DNA of 64,000 nt from Semisulcospira habei (GCA_036245525.1 BTPG01000004.1:166219420-166283419), one strand, 5' to 3'; counted from the stretch's first letter, positions 1 to 11,475 are shown. The notes: generated by a model from the sequence alone, not told the origin. Numbers and translations: made by a program.

Positions 1-761
1 ATGAGGTCACACAGGTCTTGGTACTGTCTGTTTAGGCCAGCCAACTCTATCCATTTCTCCAGGTAGTTTCTGATTCTTTCAATGAATTGGCCGGGTGTTT
101 CTCCTTCTTCAGGCTTGCAGTTCCGAAATCGTCGCCTGTAACCTTCTTCAGTAAAGTCGTACTGTCTCAACAGGGCGGCTTTCAACTGAGTATAATCTTC
201 GGCTTCTTCTCTTGGCAAACGGGTGTAAAATTCAAGCGCTTTACCAGTCAGAAGTGCGCTCAGTTTAATAGCCCAAGTCTCTTGTTTCCAATTGTTGCTA
301 TTTGCGAAGCGTTCGAATCGCTCCAGATAAGCGTCCATCTTATCTGAATTTTCAATGAAAGGTGGAAGTTTTGGCGCACGGGCTGTTTGTTCTCTGCTCG
401 CTAATGCTGTTGCTTCATTAGTTCTCTGGCTCTGTGCCTCTATCTCCATCTGCTTCAGATGAATTTCGTGTTGTCGCTGCCTCTCCGCCTCTTTTGCTTG
501 AATTTCGAGTTTCCTAATTTCACGCTCTTTGGCTCTTTCTTCTCTTTCCAATCTCTCTTTTTCTTCTTTCTCTCGTCTCTTTTCCTCTTTCTCCTCTCTC
601 TCCAGTCTCTCCTTTTCTTCTCTCTCTCGTCTCTTTTCTTCTTTCTCCTCTCTCTCTAGTCTCTCCTTTTCTCTCTCTTTTACAAACTCGAGGAGTTGAG
701 CTCCTTCGAGTCCACATTCCTTTCCAATTTTCAGGAATGTCTCCATCTCCGATGTCGCCAT
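1..761 (-). CDS. gag: Gag polyprotein, N-terminal part, of an LTR retrotransposon (runs off the left edge)
   Basis: The frame is open from an ATG at 761-759 to base 1 with no stop, about 253 residues. Residues 1-30 are a short leader. Residues about 30-110 are a highly charged Glu/Arg/Lys helix with repeats of the type EKERLEREEKEEKRR, predicted to be coiled coil. From about residue 145 there is a gag core of the Ty3/gypsy SCAN-like kind: a KLPPF entry, then DAYLERFERFA, a W-x-x-x-LSALLTGKA block, LKAALLRQYD and a GETPGQFIERI segment. Gag would assemble the cytoplasmic particle that packages element RNA. The upstream flank fits: a primer-binding-site-like sequence at 823-840 and an LTR at 844-1721 on the same strand. 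Family assignment is by motif order only; protease and polymerase would lie beyond base 1. No break is seen in the visible part. Confidence 0.75.
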   Translation of the reverse strand, partial: MATSEMETFLKIGKECGLEGAQLLEFVKEREKERLEREEKEEKRREREEKERLEREEKEEKRREKEEKERLEREERAKEREIRKLEIQAKEAERQRQHEIHLKQMEIEAQSQRTNEATALASREQTARAPKLPPFIENSDKMDAYLERFERFANSNNWKQETWAIKLSALLTGKALEFYTRLPREEAEDYTQLKAALLRQYDFTEEGYRRRFRNCKPEEGETPGQFIERIRNYLEKWIELAGLNRQYQDLCDL

Positions 762-822
762 CTCTGCTTTTCACTGCTGGCTGTTTTCTCCTGCTACCCT
801 TTCCACTGAACCAACTGAAGAG

Positions 823-840
823 GTCTCGTCGGGGTCGCCA
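823..840 (-). other. Putative tRNA primer-binding site of the LTR element
   Basis: On the minus strand, three bases after the LTR end (…CGTAACA), the sequence reads TGGCGACCCCGACGAGAC. It begins with TGG, the complement of tRNA CCA, and lies between the LTR and the gag ATG as a primer-binding site should. The primer tRNA cannot be named without a tRNA set. Confidence 0.5.
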
Positions 841-843
841 AAA

Positions 844-1721
844 TGTTACGTGGTGGAAATGTAATCGAAGTATGATAAACACACCAGACACACACACATA
901 GAGTTCTTTAAAGTAAACCTCGTTCAGCTGCAATCCGTCACACGTGGCTTAAGGATGTAGACAATACTGGAGTAACAGTTCCAACAATATTTAATTCAGC
1001 GATGCGATATCCACACAGTAATGCACTTTCAAATGCACAAACTACTGATACAAAGTCTCTTCTGCTATGTCCACACTACGACTCAAAGTTTCTCATACAC
1101 AGCGTCTCTCGCAATAAACTGCGTGTCTCCGTCTACGACTGACAAAGCAAGACAATGTACTAACGGGCTTTCCCAGCGCCGGGCCCCTCCTTATAAATAC
1201 TATGAAAAACTAGAATCTTCTATGGAAATCATACAACTCAACCAATCAGAACGAAACACGCAGCCGAAGCTCATTAACATGAACTTTCGAGAAAAACTAT
1301 ATCAGGCTACAAAAACACGGCTGCTTACTTCAGCTCTAAATTCTAGCGTATAATTAAGTCACATAAAAGTATGGTATCCCTATCACCTGGTAGCTCAAAA
1401 AGGTACGAGAACATTCCCAAAACAAAAAAAAAAAAGGCTGCTCAATACACGCGCACAGGAAAACAAAAAGTAGCGAAAAATGTAGCGAAGTGTTGCGATG
1501 TCAACCGACGTGACACTTACGAGGCCACTAGACAGTGCGACCCTTCTAGAACGCACCGGACTAAACACAACAAAACGAAATCGGCTCTACTCACGAACAA
1601 AAGAAAATCTTACTAAAAAAACACGTGAAACGTAACCGTGATAGTTCAAATAAACATCGGATCGTTACCTACGATCAACACACGCACGCTCTCACAGGAT
1701 AACACAACCACAATCGTAACA
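844..1721 (-). repeat. 5' LTR of the retrotransposon (about 878 bp)
   Basis: The LTR is bounded by a perfect 7-bp inverted terminus, TGTTACG at 844 and CGTAACA ending at 1721, the TG…CA form expected of LTRs. It sits directly upstream of the primer-binding site and gag on the minus strand. A diverged copy of the same sequence occurs at about 12162-12900, which supports the boundaries: both begin near TGT(T/C)ACGTGG and both end in a CACAACCACAA stretch. The outer flank at 1722 is non-LTR reverse-transcriptase sequence, so the element abuts or entered an older relic. Small open frames inside are not coding. Confidence 0.65.
1191..1200 (-). promoter_or_regulatory. TATA-like box inside the LTR
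   Basis: The minus strand reads GTATTTATAA followed by a GC-rich tract (GGAGGGGCCCGGCGC). This fits a TATA box in the LTR U3 region driving transcription toward gag. Position and composition fit; no transcript evidence is available. Confidence 0.35.
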
Positions 1722-3068
1722 TATTCCCTACAGACATTAAAGTCGCAAAAGTCGTTCCACTGCCAAAATCAAAAGATCGTAGTGACCCTAACAATTATTG
1801 ACCCATTTCTCTGCTGTCAGTATTATCTAAGCTTCTCGAAAGGCATATACATAAACACCTGTCTGACTACTTAGATTAATCACGAAAGTTGCTCCATTCG
1901 TCTCGGTCAGGATTTCGCCCTCGGCACTCATGTCATACGGCTCTGAGCAGATTAACAAAAACATGGCTTTCAAATATGAATAATTCGCAGCTGACAGGTG
2001 TAATTTATCTGGACTTTAAAAAGGCTTTCGACTTAGTCAACCATACAATATTGATTTCCAAACTTAAGCATTATCTTCGAAACGACATGGCTGTTTCGTT
2101 GTTTACGTCATACCTCCGAAACAGAAAGTAATTGCTAATGGAGCCTACTCTTCTACTAAAAATGTTAAACTCGGGAGTTCTGCAGGGGTCAATTTTAGGT
2201 CCTCTTTTATTTTGTATTTACATAAATGACCTACCTCTAAGTCTCACCTACGAAGCAACACAGTGTGATATGTTCGCCGATGATACCTCAATCCACACAG
2301 CTAATAAAGACATAAGTGTAGTTGAAAACGGCCTTCAACAAAGTCTCGATGATAAAGCAGCATGGTGTAAAGTCAACGCTATGATTCTGCATTTTACTAA
2401 AACAAAATCTATGATTATTGCAACACGCCAAAAGCATCAGTTAAAACCATTAAAGCTTAATTTATCACTCGGCAACGAAATCATAGAACAGGTAACCGAA
2501 CATCGTCTATTGGGGGTCACAATTGATGATCAGCTGAGGTGGCAGATGCACATTGACAATATCTGTAAAACGGTCTCTAGAAATGTCTTTATGTTATCGA
2601 AATTAAAGTATTACACAGATAGTGAAACCAGAAAATTGTTCAGCAATGCACACATCATGTCACATATAAACTACGCATCGACGGTGTGGGATTGTTGCAG
2701 TGATGTCCACTTAAAAAGACTAAATTCTTTACATAGGAGAATGGCTAAATTAATTCTTCCCGACCCGCACTTGACGACCGAGGAAAAACTCAGTAAAGCT
2801 GGATTTCTACCCCTTCAAAATCACTTTAAATTTAACAAAGGGGTACTGATGTTTAAAGTGTGGAACCATAGTGCTCCAGAATATCTAACAGAGCTGTTTA
2901 AAAAATCAGACTCCTGCTATGGGAATATGAGGGGTCTTTATATTGTTCCAAAACCCCGAATAGATATATTTAAATCTACTTTGTCATTTTCGGGTTCCAC
3001 GTTAAAGCCACTCCGAAATTATCTCGTTTCAAGACAAGTCTTTATAGATACCTGATATCAATCAAATA
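1722..3068 (+). pseudogene. Non-LTR retrotransposon ORF2 relic (reverse transcriptase domain)
   Basis: This is a decayed reverse transcriptase of the CR1/jockey-like group. It opens in the fingers with FPTDIKVAKVVPLPKSKD and an NNY-stop-PISLLSVLSKLLE block, so a stop replaces one residue. It continues with SGFRPRHSCHTALSRL, motif A (YLDFKKAFDLVNH, about 2007-2045), a stop near 2131, motif B (GVLQGSILGPLLF) and the catalytic motif C (FADD, about 2272-2283). The thumb follows: HRLLGVTIDDQLRWQMHI and LKRLNSLHRRMAKLI. Near the end a deletion of about 25 bp shifts the frame compared with the copy at 35818-36090, which keeps a WNSLPHHV stretch. It ends against the N gap. At least three disablements make it a pseudogene. 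The endonuclease is missing here, its place taken by the LTR at 1721. Confidence 0.8.
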
Positions 3069-3568
3069 NNNNNNNNNNNNNNNNNNNNNNNNNNNNNNNN
3101 NNNNNNNNNNNNNNNNNNNNNNNNNNNNNNNNNNNNNNNNNNNNNNNNNNNNNNNNNNNNNNNNNNNNNNNNNNNNNNNNNNNNNNNNNNNNNNNNNNNN
3201 NNNNNNNNNNNNNNNNNNNNNNNNNNNNNNNNNNNNNNNNNNNNNNNNNNNNNNNNNNNNNNNNNNNNNNNNNNNNNNNNNNNNNNNNNNNNNNNNNNNN
3301 NNNNNNNNNNNNNNNNNNNNNNNNNNNNNNNNNNNNNNNNNNNNNNNNNNNNNNNNNNNNNNNNNNNNNNNNNNNNNNNNNNNNNNNNNNNNNNNNNNNN
3401 NNNNNNNNNNNNNNNNNNNNNNNNNNNNNNNNNNNNNNNNNNNNNNNNNNNNNNNNNNNNNNNNNNNNNNNNNNNNNNNNNNNNNNNNNNNNNNNNNNNN
3501 NNNNNNNNNNNNNNNNNNNNNNNNNNNNNNNNNNNNNNNNNNNNNNNNNNNNNNNNNNNNNNNNNNNN
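3069..3568. other. Assembly gap (500 N)
   Basis: Exactly 500 undetermined bases. The left side ends in the 3' part of one non-LTR relic and the right side begins upstream of an ORF1 of the same kind of element, so the gap probably hides repeat sequence. No gene should be called across it. Confidence 0.99.
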
Positions 3569-3897
3569 TGAGCCGATTACGTTACCCCTGTACTCTCCAC
3601 CGCTGCTGCTCCCAATGAGGTGATGCCACGTAACCATAGCTAGTCCTTCGCGCAACCTGCCTCAAGTGGTACGGCGATTACATCAGCCACTCAGCCGAAC
3701 GCTTCATGCGACTCTAATCCCCTCCCCTCCACCGTCGCTGTCTTCCCTCCTGCCCCCGGCAACATATCTACTCCTTCAACAGCCGGATTAGGGCCCCTCC
3801 CCCTGACCACAAACAAAACGCCAGGAGCCAAGGTGTCCGACTGCCAACTGGTAGCAGTAACGTCTGGCACTACAGCAAAACAACGGTCACCGAGGGC

Positions 3898-5625
3898 ATG
3901 ACAACGGTCACCGGCAGCCAGACGGACACGCCTCTCTCCCTAGGGTGTATTGCCATCCAGCAGCTGCAAAGCCATTTTGTGCAAAGCCATGTCCAGGTTG
4001 GTACCCTGCATAAAGACTTGATATCAGTAAAGCGGATGCTGTATGACACCACACAGCAGCTGGCTCACGCTCTAGCCCTGATCAGCGACCTGGACAGCCG
4101 CGTGAGGGACACTGCTGTAAAGGCCGTCAACACGTGCAAGGTGTCCGAGAGCAAACTAGTCGGCCTGCATGACCAGGTACACAATATTGAAGTGAGAATA
4201 AGCCGACTGTCATCGAAAAGGAGCCAGGTTAGCACCATCCGGGACATCAAGAAGAAAGTTAAGCAGATTACGGCCACTCCACCAACCTCTGAAAGCCCTG
4301 ACCAGTCGCCGCAGCCCGCTACCTCCCAGCGTAGTGCTTATGCTTCTGGTGTCTCGCCGCCAGCGCTTCGAACTGACGCTGACCAACAGGGTGGCCCGAT
4401 ACCGGTTGTCATCTCCACTAGCAGGGTCAGTGAATCAGACGACCGACTTGCGCACATCAGTTCATCAGGCCAAACCGCCAGCCCATCCCCGCTGTCAGTC
4501 GCCAGCTGAACATCTGGCCACCCGCAGAATCCAGCACGACACCACTCACCTCGTTATCGGTGACTGCACTCCGTGACATAAAGGTAGTAAGATGGCGACC
4601 TCGTGGCGCGAGAGGGTGCAGATACTGTCGGTGTCTGGCATGAAAGCAGCTGACCTGGCGGTATGGATGGAGCACCTCATGTACGTCACCGTACACTGAT
4701 GTGGGTGTTAATGCCTGTAAGAGCGGAGAAGCGTCCAGTCGCCTTTGAGACCAACTGCTGATACAGTGCAGGCGTGTGTTTCCCAACGCCAAACTTCATG
4801 TCTCCAGCAGTCTCCCCGCCAAGACACAGGGTGAGTTGTCACTCTCCAACAGCCACTCTGTGTCACGTCTGCCGCAAGCTCGGGGTGGTCTTCATTGACA
4901 ACGCGGCCATTTTCACAGCGGGTGGCAGGTCCCGCCTTGCCCTCTATCGCAAAGACAGACGTGACCTGATCCACAAGAGCTTCAAGGGCATGACCCGGCT
5001 TGCGGCCAACATCAAGGGTGCGTGGAGACGTGCCGACGACCTGCCACGCGACCCACTGGTCGACACTCCAGTCTCGCCCCGCAGACACAAATATCGCCAG
5101 ACGGCCTCGCGAGCAAAGCTGTATAGTGCCGTTGCCAGGCACCGCCCGGAGCCGCAGCCACCTTACCGAGGCACCGTGCGCCGTGACACTGACTGTGGTG
5201 TTTCGTCATCTCAGTCCCCGGATCAGCAGTTGCAGCAGTCCAGCGATACCCCGACACAGTGTGTGTCTACTCTCCCACAGCCAGGGATGCTGCAATACCC
5301 AGTCGGCCCGTATGAGCTGTTCCCCTGGCTGGGTTACGGCGGACACTGGTTGTCTCCCTCCATCCGCTACAATGATCAGTGTCGCGAATGGAGAGAGTTG
5401 ACCAGTGCGGGGTACAACGTTGACCCCCGAATGTTCGGATTGCCTCAGCACTACTATCATCCATACAGCGGGATGCCGGCACGACCCTACGTCACCGCGG
5501 CAACTCATCCCCTGGGGCCATTTCCACCCGAGCAACAGCTGCCACTTTCAAATCCTGTCCGGCCGCGAGCGTTGACTGAACTGTGTAGTAGTCGTATATT
5601 TAATAACTGTCCCTTTACGTACTAG
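3898..5625 (+). pseudogene. Non-LTR retrotransposon ORF1 relic: coiled coil plus SGNH/GDSL-like esterase
   Basis: The first open part (3898-4509, 203 residues) has a helical, heptad-like segment at about residues 25-125 and then a Ser/Pro/Gln-rich linker. The next part is broken into three frames but keeps the landmarks of the SGNH hydrolase domain found in ORF1 of some CR1-like elements. There is a block I (LVIGDCTP at about 4549-4572, where GDS would be expected), a stop, then a VQILSVSGMKAADLAVWMEHL stretch (about 4618-4680). A deletion follows, then the C-terminal block with VVFIDNAAIFT and a RLAANIK-type end (about 4885-5020). The frame 4774-5625 then runs through a Pro/Tyr-rich tail. 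In active elements ORF1 binds RNA; the esterase role is unclear. Deletion, stops and frameshifts show it is dead. Endonuclease/RT remnants follow at 5935-6650. Confidence 0.55.
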
Positions 5626-5934
5626 TTTATTTGACCTTCAAGAAAATACACTCGTTGCTTGCATTTACATCAACAAACTGTGGTGCACATTAGTGTGCGA
5701 TTTTCACTGATTCTGGCTGTATTCGCCAGTGTGTTCTTTCAATTGTAACCGCCGAACATTTATTATTTCCGGAGACGCTATTTTGCCTCGGCTAAAGAAC
5801 TTGTTTTAACGTTCTGCATAACAGAGGCAAATAATCTCAGGCCGTTGCGATTTCAGTGTATGTATTGCGTGCATTTGCTTTTCTACACATTTTCTTGTTT
5901 CACCGCATTCTGCTCTTTTTTACCCCTTCAAAAT
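5626..5934 (+). other. Inter-ORF or decayed element sequence, no gene seen
   Basis: AT-rich sequence between the ORF1 relic and the endonuclease remnant. No open frame, tandem repeat or splice-supported exon is visible. It is most simply the degraded link between ORF1 and ORF2 of the same element. Confidence 0.5.
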
Positions 5935-6650
5935 GTCGGGTAAATTTAATAATTTACACGAGGTTCCTGACTTGTCCGTCCTTTTGACTCAACCCACACC
6001 CTTTCACATTTTTGGAATCTCAGAGTCACGCCTACACTCTAATTAAGCATTCATCTATCTCAGTACCAAATTTTTCCGTTATACGGCGTGATCCCGTTCT
6101 ACCCCAACAGACGGGATTGGCTGTGTACATACACGACTCTGTTGAGCATGTTACTCGCAGAAGAAAAGATCTTAAGTCAGACTCTGTTGAAAGTGTGTGG
6201 GTTGAAGTTAAGACAGACAAATCGGCCCCTTTGCTTGTTGGATTTGTCTACAGAAATCCTTCTGCATCATTTGAGTGGTATGACGACTTTTTAAAAATGA
6301 CGGACAAAGTTAACAAGTTAATATTTTACTGCTCAGAGACTTTAATATTAACATGTTTTGCCCACACACTGCTTTAACATTTATTTATAATCTCATAATT
6401 CAGCAAGGTACTTTTCCAAGAGGATGGAAAATAGCCATTCCATTGCCAAAAAGAAAAGACATCACAGATCCTAATAAATTCAGACCAATCTCACTCCTGT
6501 CAGCTCTGTCTAAACCGATATAATAATAATAAAAAACACATGTGCACAGGCACCTGAGTCATTTCCTGGAGAGACATAAGTTGATTTATTCGTAACAGTC
6601 AGGCTTTAGACCCCGTCACGCATGTCACACAGCGTTGCTAACCCCTTTAC
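5935..6650 (+). pseudogene. Non-LTR retrotransposon ORF2 relic: endonuclease and start of reverse transcriptase
   Basis: The stretch starts with an FHIFGISESRL block typical of the apurinic-like endonuclease. It continues in the frame 6012-6377 with GLAVYIHDSVEHVTRR, an ESVWVEVK strand and GFVYRNPSASFEWYDDFL, which are endonuclease blocks. An internal deletion then joins this to the RT fingers (QGTFPRGWKIAIPLPKRKD and FRPISLLSALSK, about 6378-6520). After a short TAA-rich insertion comes SGFRPRHACHTALL (about 6598-6645), closely matching the relic at 1722-3068. The remainder of the RT has been lost and a minisatellite follows. Several stops and a large deletion make it non-functional. The shared signature shows it belongs to the same family as 1722-3068. 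Confidence 0.75.
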
Positions 6651-6721
6651 TGCCAGTGATCACGAATTACCTGTGAAACGACCACACGCTAACTGACACT
6701 TGCGTGCAAATGGGACCAAAC

Positions 6722-7415
6722 ATATGCATAGATTAACATAGGACAAACAACATAGGACAAAGAACATAGGACAAACAACATAGGACAAACAACATAGGAC
6801 AAACATAGGACAAAGACCGTAGGATAAAGACCATAAGACAAAGACCATAGGACAAAGACCATATACAAAGACCATATGACAAAGACCATAGGACAAAGAA
6901 CATAGGACAAAGACCATAGGACAAAGAACATAGGACAAACAACATAAGACAAACAACATAGGACAAACATAGGACAAAGACCGTAGGACAAAGAACATAG
7001 GACAAAGACCATAGGACAAAGACCATAGGACAAACAACATAAGACAAACAACATAGGACAAAGACCATAGGACAAAGACCATAGGGCAAAGACCATAAGA
7101 CAAAGACCATAGGACAAACAACATAGGACAAACAACATAGAAAAGACCATAGGACAAAGACCATAGGACAAACAACATAGAACAAAGACCATAGGACAAA
7201 GACCATAAGACAAAGACCATAGGACAAACAACATAGGACAAAGAACATAGGACAAGACCATAGGACAAAGAACATAGGGCAAAGACCATAGGACAAAGAA
7301 CATAGGACAAACAACATAGGACAAAGACCATAGGACGAAGACCATATGACAAACAACATAAGACAAAGACCATAGGACAAACAACATAGGACAAACAACA
7401 TAGGACAAACAACAC
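6722..7415. repeat. Minisatellite, about 14-bp unit (CATAGGACAAACAA)
   Basis: Around 50 imperfect copies of a CATAGGACAAAnAn unit. Because 14 is not a multiple of 3 and the unit has no stop on the minus strand, all three minus frames stay open and give long FVLCCLSYV-like open frames. These are artefacts of the array, not genes. Confidence 0.95.
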
Positions 7416-7424
7416 AGAGACGGC

Positions 7425-8330
7425 TCAGTTCGGTCCAGAGGTTCTCGGATCTGCGCTCGAAAAGGCCCATACGCGCTCCACTCCACCCATCAGAAGTCCG
7501 AGTTCCCAGAATTCCTTTCGATATCGTATCAATGGTGGCCTAGTTTACTATGGATCTCTCGCGTCCTTTGACGTCTGCCCAGTGCCCACTGTCTTTCTCC
7601 ACACCTCTGCTCGGCAGGCGATGGGCTGTGTGGTGGCCTTGGCTCTGTTCCTGGAAACGCTTTCTTAGGTTTCTCACCACGTCGGATCTGTAATCTGTAG
7701 ACGCTGTGTGACAGCGAGGGTGTCGGCTCGATCGTTGCACAGGACTCCAGCATGCCCACACAGGTCTTCGGAGTTGTAGTTGGGCCATTGCCTACTGCCG
7801 GTCAGAGCTTCCCATTCCTGCGTCGATTTATTTTAATTTTTATTATTATTTTTAGCAGGTATTTTGGGTATGTGAGAATAATGACGTGGCTGATTTGGCC
7901 GTCACCCAGTGTAGCAATCCGTTTCAGAGCGTGAGCCACCGCCTCCACCGTTAGGCTTGAGGTCTTGGTTTTGTAGGCTGCACTGTCTTTGTATATGGTG
8001 TGCCTTTTTGTTTGACTGTGAAGCCCCAGCCTGACTGGCCGTCGTTGACTGAACTGTCTATATGGTCAGATGTTGGGGCTTGCTGGTCTCTGCTAATTGC
8101 ATTCTGACTTCCGCTTCTGTCTTGCCCGCTGGACATTGTCGACATGTTCCCAAACTTTCAGGTGTATAGAAGACAGTTTGGTACAATTGTTGGAGCTGGG
8201 TTGAATGAAAAAATGGATTTCGTTTAAAGCTGAGGTTGAGTCTTTTTGTTCCATCCTGCTCGTGTTTTTGAAAATCTTCCAGGACCCGGCGAGAGCTCTG
8301 ATACACATTGCCGCTAAGTCGATCAAACCG
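7425..8330 (-). pseudogene. Non-LTR retrotransposon ORF2 C-terminal relic with RNase H domain
   Basis: Read from 8330 downward, the minus strand has a degraded N-terminal part (SERFDRLSGNVYQSSRR). It then has an RNase H start (IDSSVNDGQSGWGFTVKQ, about 8084-8030), followed in another frame by AVAHALKRIATLGDGQ and HVIILTYPKYLL. A C-terminal domain follows with EQSQGHHTAHRLPSRGVE and VKGRERSIVN, then SKGILGT and WSGAYGPF. These blocks match, as I remember them, the C-terminal RNase H-bearing region of retrotransposon ORF2 proteins found in molluscan genomes. Several frameshifts and stops occur and the RT is missing. The relic ends against the minisatellite at 6722-7415. RNase H would degrade RNA in RNA:DNA hybrids during element copying. 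Confidence 0.6.
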
Positions 8331-8460
8331 CTCACTGAGTTGGCACAGGGGGTTTGAACTGCGTCAGCTCAGGGCCAGTATAAGGCACGCAGTCATGCCC
8401 AGTGCACACAGTACATTGATACAGTCACATGGGAGCCCCTATCAGCTTTACGCAGAGGCC

Positions 8461-8523
<63 letters not shown>
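8461..8523. repeat. (AAT)n microsatellite at the 3' tail of the CR1-like element
   Basis: About 21 perfect AAT units directly follow (on the minus strand) the 3' untranslated end of the element at 8524-11475. The truncated copy at 34012-34424 also ends in an AAT-rich run, so this is probably the element's own tail. Confidence 0.9.
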
Positions 8524-8524
<1 letters not shown>

Positions 8525-11475
8525 TACGGTATTTATAATGCGCTTATGTTATAATAATTATAACTCCAAGCGCGCACTCACAACTCGCACACGCATGCGC
8601 ACGCTTTAGACAACGACTCACGTATCACAAATAGTGAAATACATTACGACAGTCTGCTTAGGGTGGGGAGTGTGGTGGTATAGTGCTAGAACTGTTGAAA
8701 GAGGTGAGTTTTGAGGGCGGACTGGAAGGAGGAGAGAGAGTGTTTCTGACGGAGAGAGAGTGGGAGAGTGTTCCAGGTGGATGGATCGTATACTGAGAAG
8801 GAGCGGGGGCCGAAAGTGCTGAGTTTGGTGCGGGGGATGTGGAGGCGGAGAGGGTCGGAGGCGGAGCGGGGAGGAGTGTAGGGGTGAAGTAAGTTTGAGA
8901 GATAAGCGGGAGCACAGTTGTTCAGAGAGACAGAATCTTGTATTGGATGCGTTGGGGGATGGGAAGCCAGTGAAGGAGTTTGAGGAGTGATGTGGTCGGA
9001 TTTTTTCTTTCTGAGGACGAGGCGGGCAGCATTGTTCTGGACGCGCTGGAGAGTGAAAGTGGTGGAGTGAGGGAGGCCGGAAAGGAGAGAGTTGCAGTAG
9101 TCGATGCGAGATAGGATGAGAGAGATAGCAAGTTTGGTGGCAGCTTCGGTAGTGAGGTATTTTCTGATCTGACTGATGCGGCGGAGGTGGAAGTAGCATG
9201 CCTGGGCCGTGGCGGAGACGAAGCTGGTCATGGAAAGAGAGGAATCGAGGATAACGCCGAGGTTTTTGGCCGAGTCAGAGAGGGAGATGGGGATGCTGTC
9301 GAGTTGAAGGTGGAAGGAGGGAGGGAGCTGGGAAAGTTTCTGGCGAGTGCCTACCAGCATGGCTTCCGTTTTGTCGTCATTCAGTTTAAGCTTGTTTGCT
9401 GTCATCCAGTTTTTCACGCCTTCGTAGCAGTCAGCCGTGCGAGTCAGTAGTGACTGAGTGTTGTCGAGTTTGTCTTTGTCTAGTAGTTGTGAGTCGTCAG
9501 CGTAGAGGTGGTGGTGTATGTGGTGAGACTGGATGATGTTGGACAGGGGAGATGTGTAGAGTGTGAAAAGAACCGGGCCCAGGACGGACCCCTGTGGAAC
9601 TCCGCAGGAGAGCGTGACTGGGTTGGAGGAGACGCCGTCGATGGTGACGGACTGCTGTCTGTCGGAGAGGTAGGAGAGAAACCAGGAGTGTGCAGTCAGT
9701 GATGCCAAAGGAGTGGTGAAGGCGGTGGAGGAGGATAGAGTGGTCTATAGTGTCGAAGGCGGCAGAGAGGTCGAGTAGCGTAAGAAGGGAGATGTTGTCG
9801 GAGTCGGTGGAGAGAAGCAGGTCGTGTAGAAGGGCTGTTTCAGTACTGTGATGTTTGCGATAGGCAGACTGGAAGGGATTGAGGAGGTTGTTGTCGGCGA
9901 GGTGGAGGTTGAGCTGGTTGAGAACGACCTTCTCAAGAAGCTTGGACAGGAAAGAGAGATTGGAGACTGGGCGATAGTATTTGAGTTCGTTTGGGTCGAG
10001 GTTGTGTTTTTTGAGGAGAGGACGGACGATGGCGGACTTGAAGATATTAGGGACGGAGCCGTTCTCTAGAGATGTGTTGATGATGTCGGTAATGAATGGC
10101 AGAAGTTTTGGAAGGCCGTCCCGGTAGAGAGAAGCTGGGAGAGGGTCTAGTTCGCAGGTTTTGAGTGGCATGGACTTTATGGTCTTGAGGACTTCGAACT
10201 GAGAGACGGGCCGGAAGGACGAGAGGGGGGTGCCGGAAAAGGGGGTGTCGGGAGGGTAAGGTGGAGAAGGCAGAGTGTCGAGTGTGTTGCGCAGAGTTTG
10301 GATTTTGTCGGAAAAATAGGTGGAAAAAGCGGACGGGAGTTCTTCTTTGCTATGTGTGTTGGGGAGAGGAGAGTCTTTAGAAATGCCTAGGAGTGTGTTC
10401 ATGGTAGCGTAGAGGGTTTTGGAAGAAGTGGATTCCAGGATTTTGTTTTGATGGTGTTTACGTTTGGAGTCGGAGATCATTCTGCAGACTTTGGATCTAG
10501 TTGTTTGGAAGATCTGTCTGTGAACGGTAAGGTCAGATGAGCGCCAGCGGCGTTCCGCTTGTCGGCGCTCGCGCTTGGCCTCAGCTATGTCGTCAGTGAG
10601 CCAGGGGGAGGGGGGTCTGTTGGGTATGGAGCAGGTGGTGAGAGGTACATGGGTGTCTAGAAGTTTTCGAAGGGAAGAGTCGAAATGGGATGCAAGATCA
10701 GGAGAGGAGGCGAGGTCCAGGAGAAGGTCGACAGCTTCGTCGAAGAAGCTCTCTCGGTTGACAGATTTTATTTTGCGACGAGAGACAAGGAGCTTGGTTT
10801 TTTTCGGGGGAGGTAGGTTGAGGGAGACGAGAATAGCGAGGTGGTCAGAGGGAATCACAGAGGAGGTGTCAGAGTCGAGAAAGAGTTGATCGGAGGTGCG
10901 GGTGATGATCCAGTCGAGGGTGTGGCCGTGTCGGTGGGTGGGTTTGATGATGTGTTGTGTAAGATTGTGGTTTGAAAGTGATGTGCAAAGGCGTTTTGTG
11001 TCAGGGTGGTCGGGTTTGTCAAAGTGGAAGTTAAAGTCGCCAAGAAGAATGTTTTCCGGGTCGTGTGCTGTAGTGGTCGAGGAGGAGGTCAAACTTGGTG
11101 AGGAACATGGAGTTTGTGAGTTTGTTTTGAGAGCTTGGGGGGGGGGGGGGGGCGATAGATACATGAGAAGATGAGGGACTGGCCAGTGAGTGTTGCTACG
11201 GCCTCAACAGATTCAAAGGAGGGATGGGCAAAAGGTAGAGACTGAGAGAAGGAGAGGTGAGCGGAGAGACAGTCCTTGTAGATGATGGCAATGCCACCCC
11301 CTCTGGAAGCGCGCGGGAAGGAGGCCAGGCGGTAGCCACTCGGAGTGACGTTGGCGATGATGGGTTCATCGCCAGCTGAGCGGAGCCACGTTTCGGTGAT
11401 CACGACAACATCTAGGTCATTGTCTAGAATGAAATCTGAAATCACGTCGGCTTTGCCATCTTTGCAGACAGACTA
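8524..11475 (-). pseudogene. Near full-length CR1-like non-LTR retrotransposon ORF2 (endonuclease-reverse transcriptase)
   Basis: The ORF runs from about 11475 to a stop at 8688-8686. The endonuclease starts with SVCKDGKADVISDFILD and VVVITETWL, then GGGIAIIYKD, and after a frameshift in the poly-G run at about 11138-11155 continues with LLGDFNFHFD and SDHLAI. A linker and RT follow: LDPNELKYYRPVSNLSFLSK, motif A ([13 protein letters not shown]), a one-base shift near 9697, motif B ([13 protein letters not shown]), motif C (YADD, about 9508-9490), KNLGVILD and ISQIRKYL. Two further compensating indels near 8985 and 8935 disturb an HWLP-type block. The total is close to a full EN-RT ORF2, but three or four frameshifts make it inactive. 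The 3' UTR at 8526-8685 begins with an ACGGTATTTATAATGCGC motif that recurs at 34037. The 5' end is truncated at the endonuclease start. It is antisense to the possible exons at 11468-12145. Confidence 0.85.

Noticed and set aside
3062..3655. Minus-strand open frame of 197 codons over the gap
   Set aside because: It consists almost entirely of undetermined bases.
6660..7486. Three overlapping minus-strand open frames of 245-265 codons
   Set aside because: They are the three readings of a stop-free 14-bp minisatellite.
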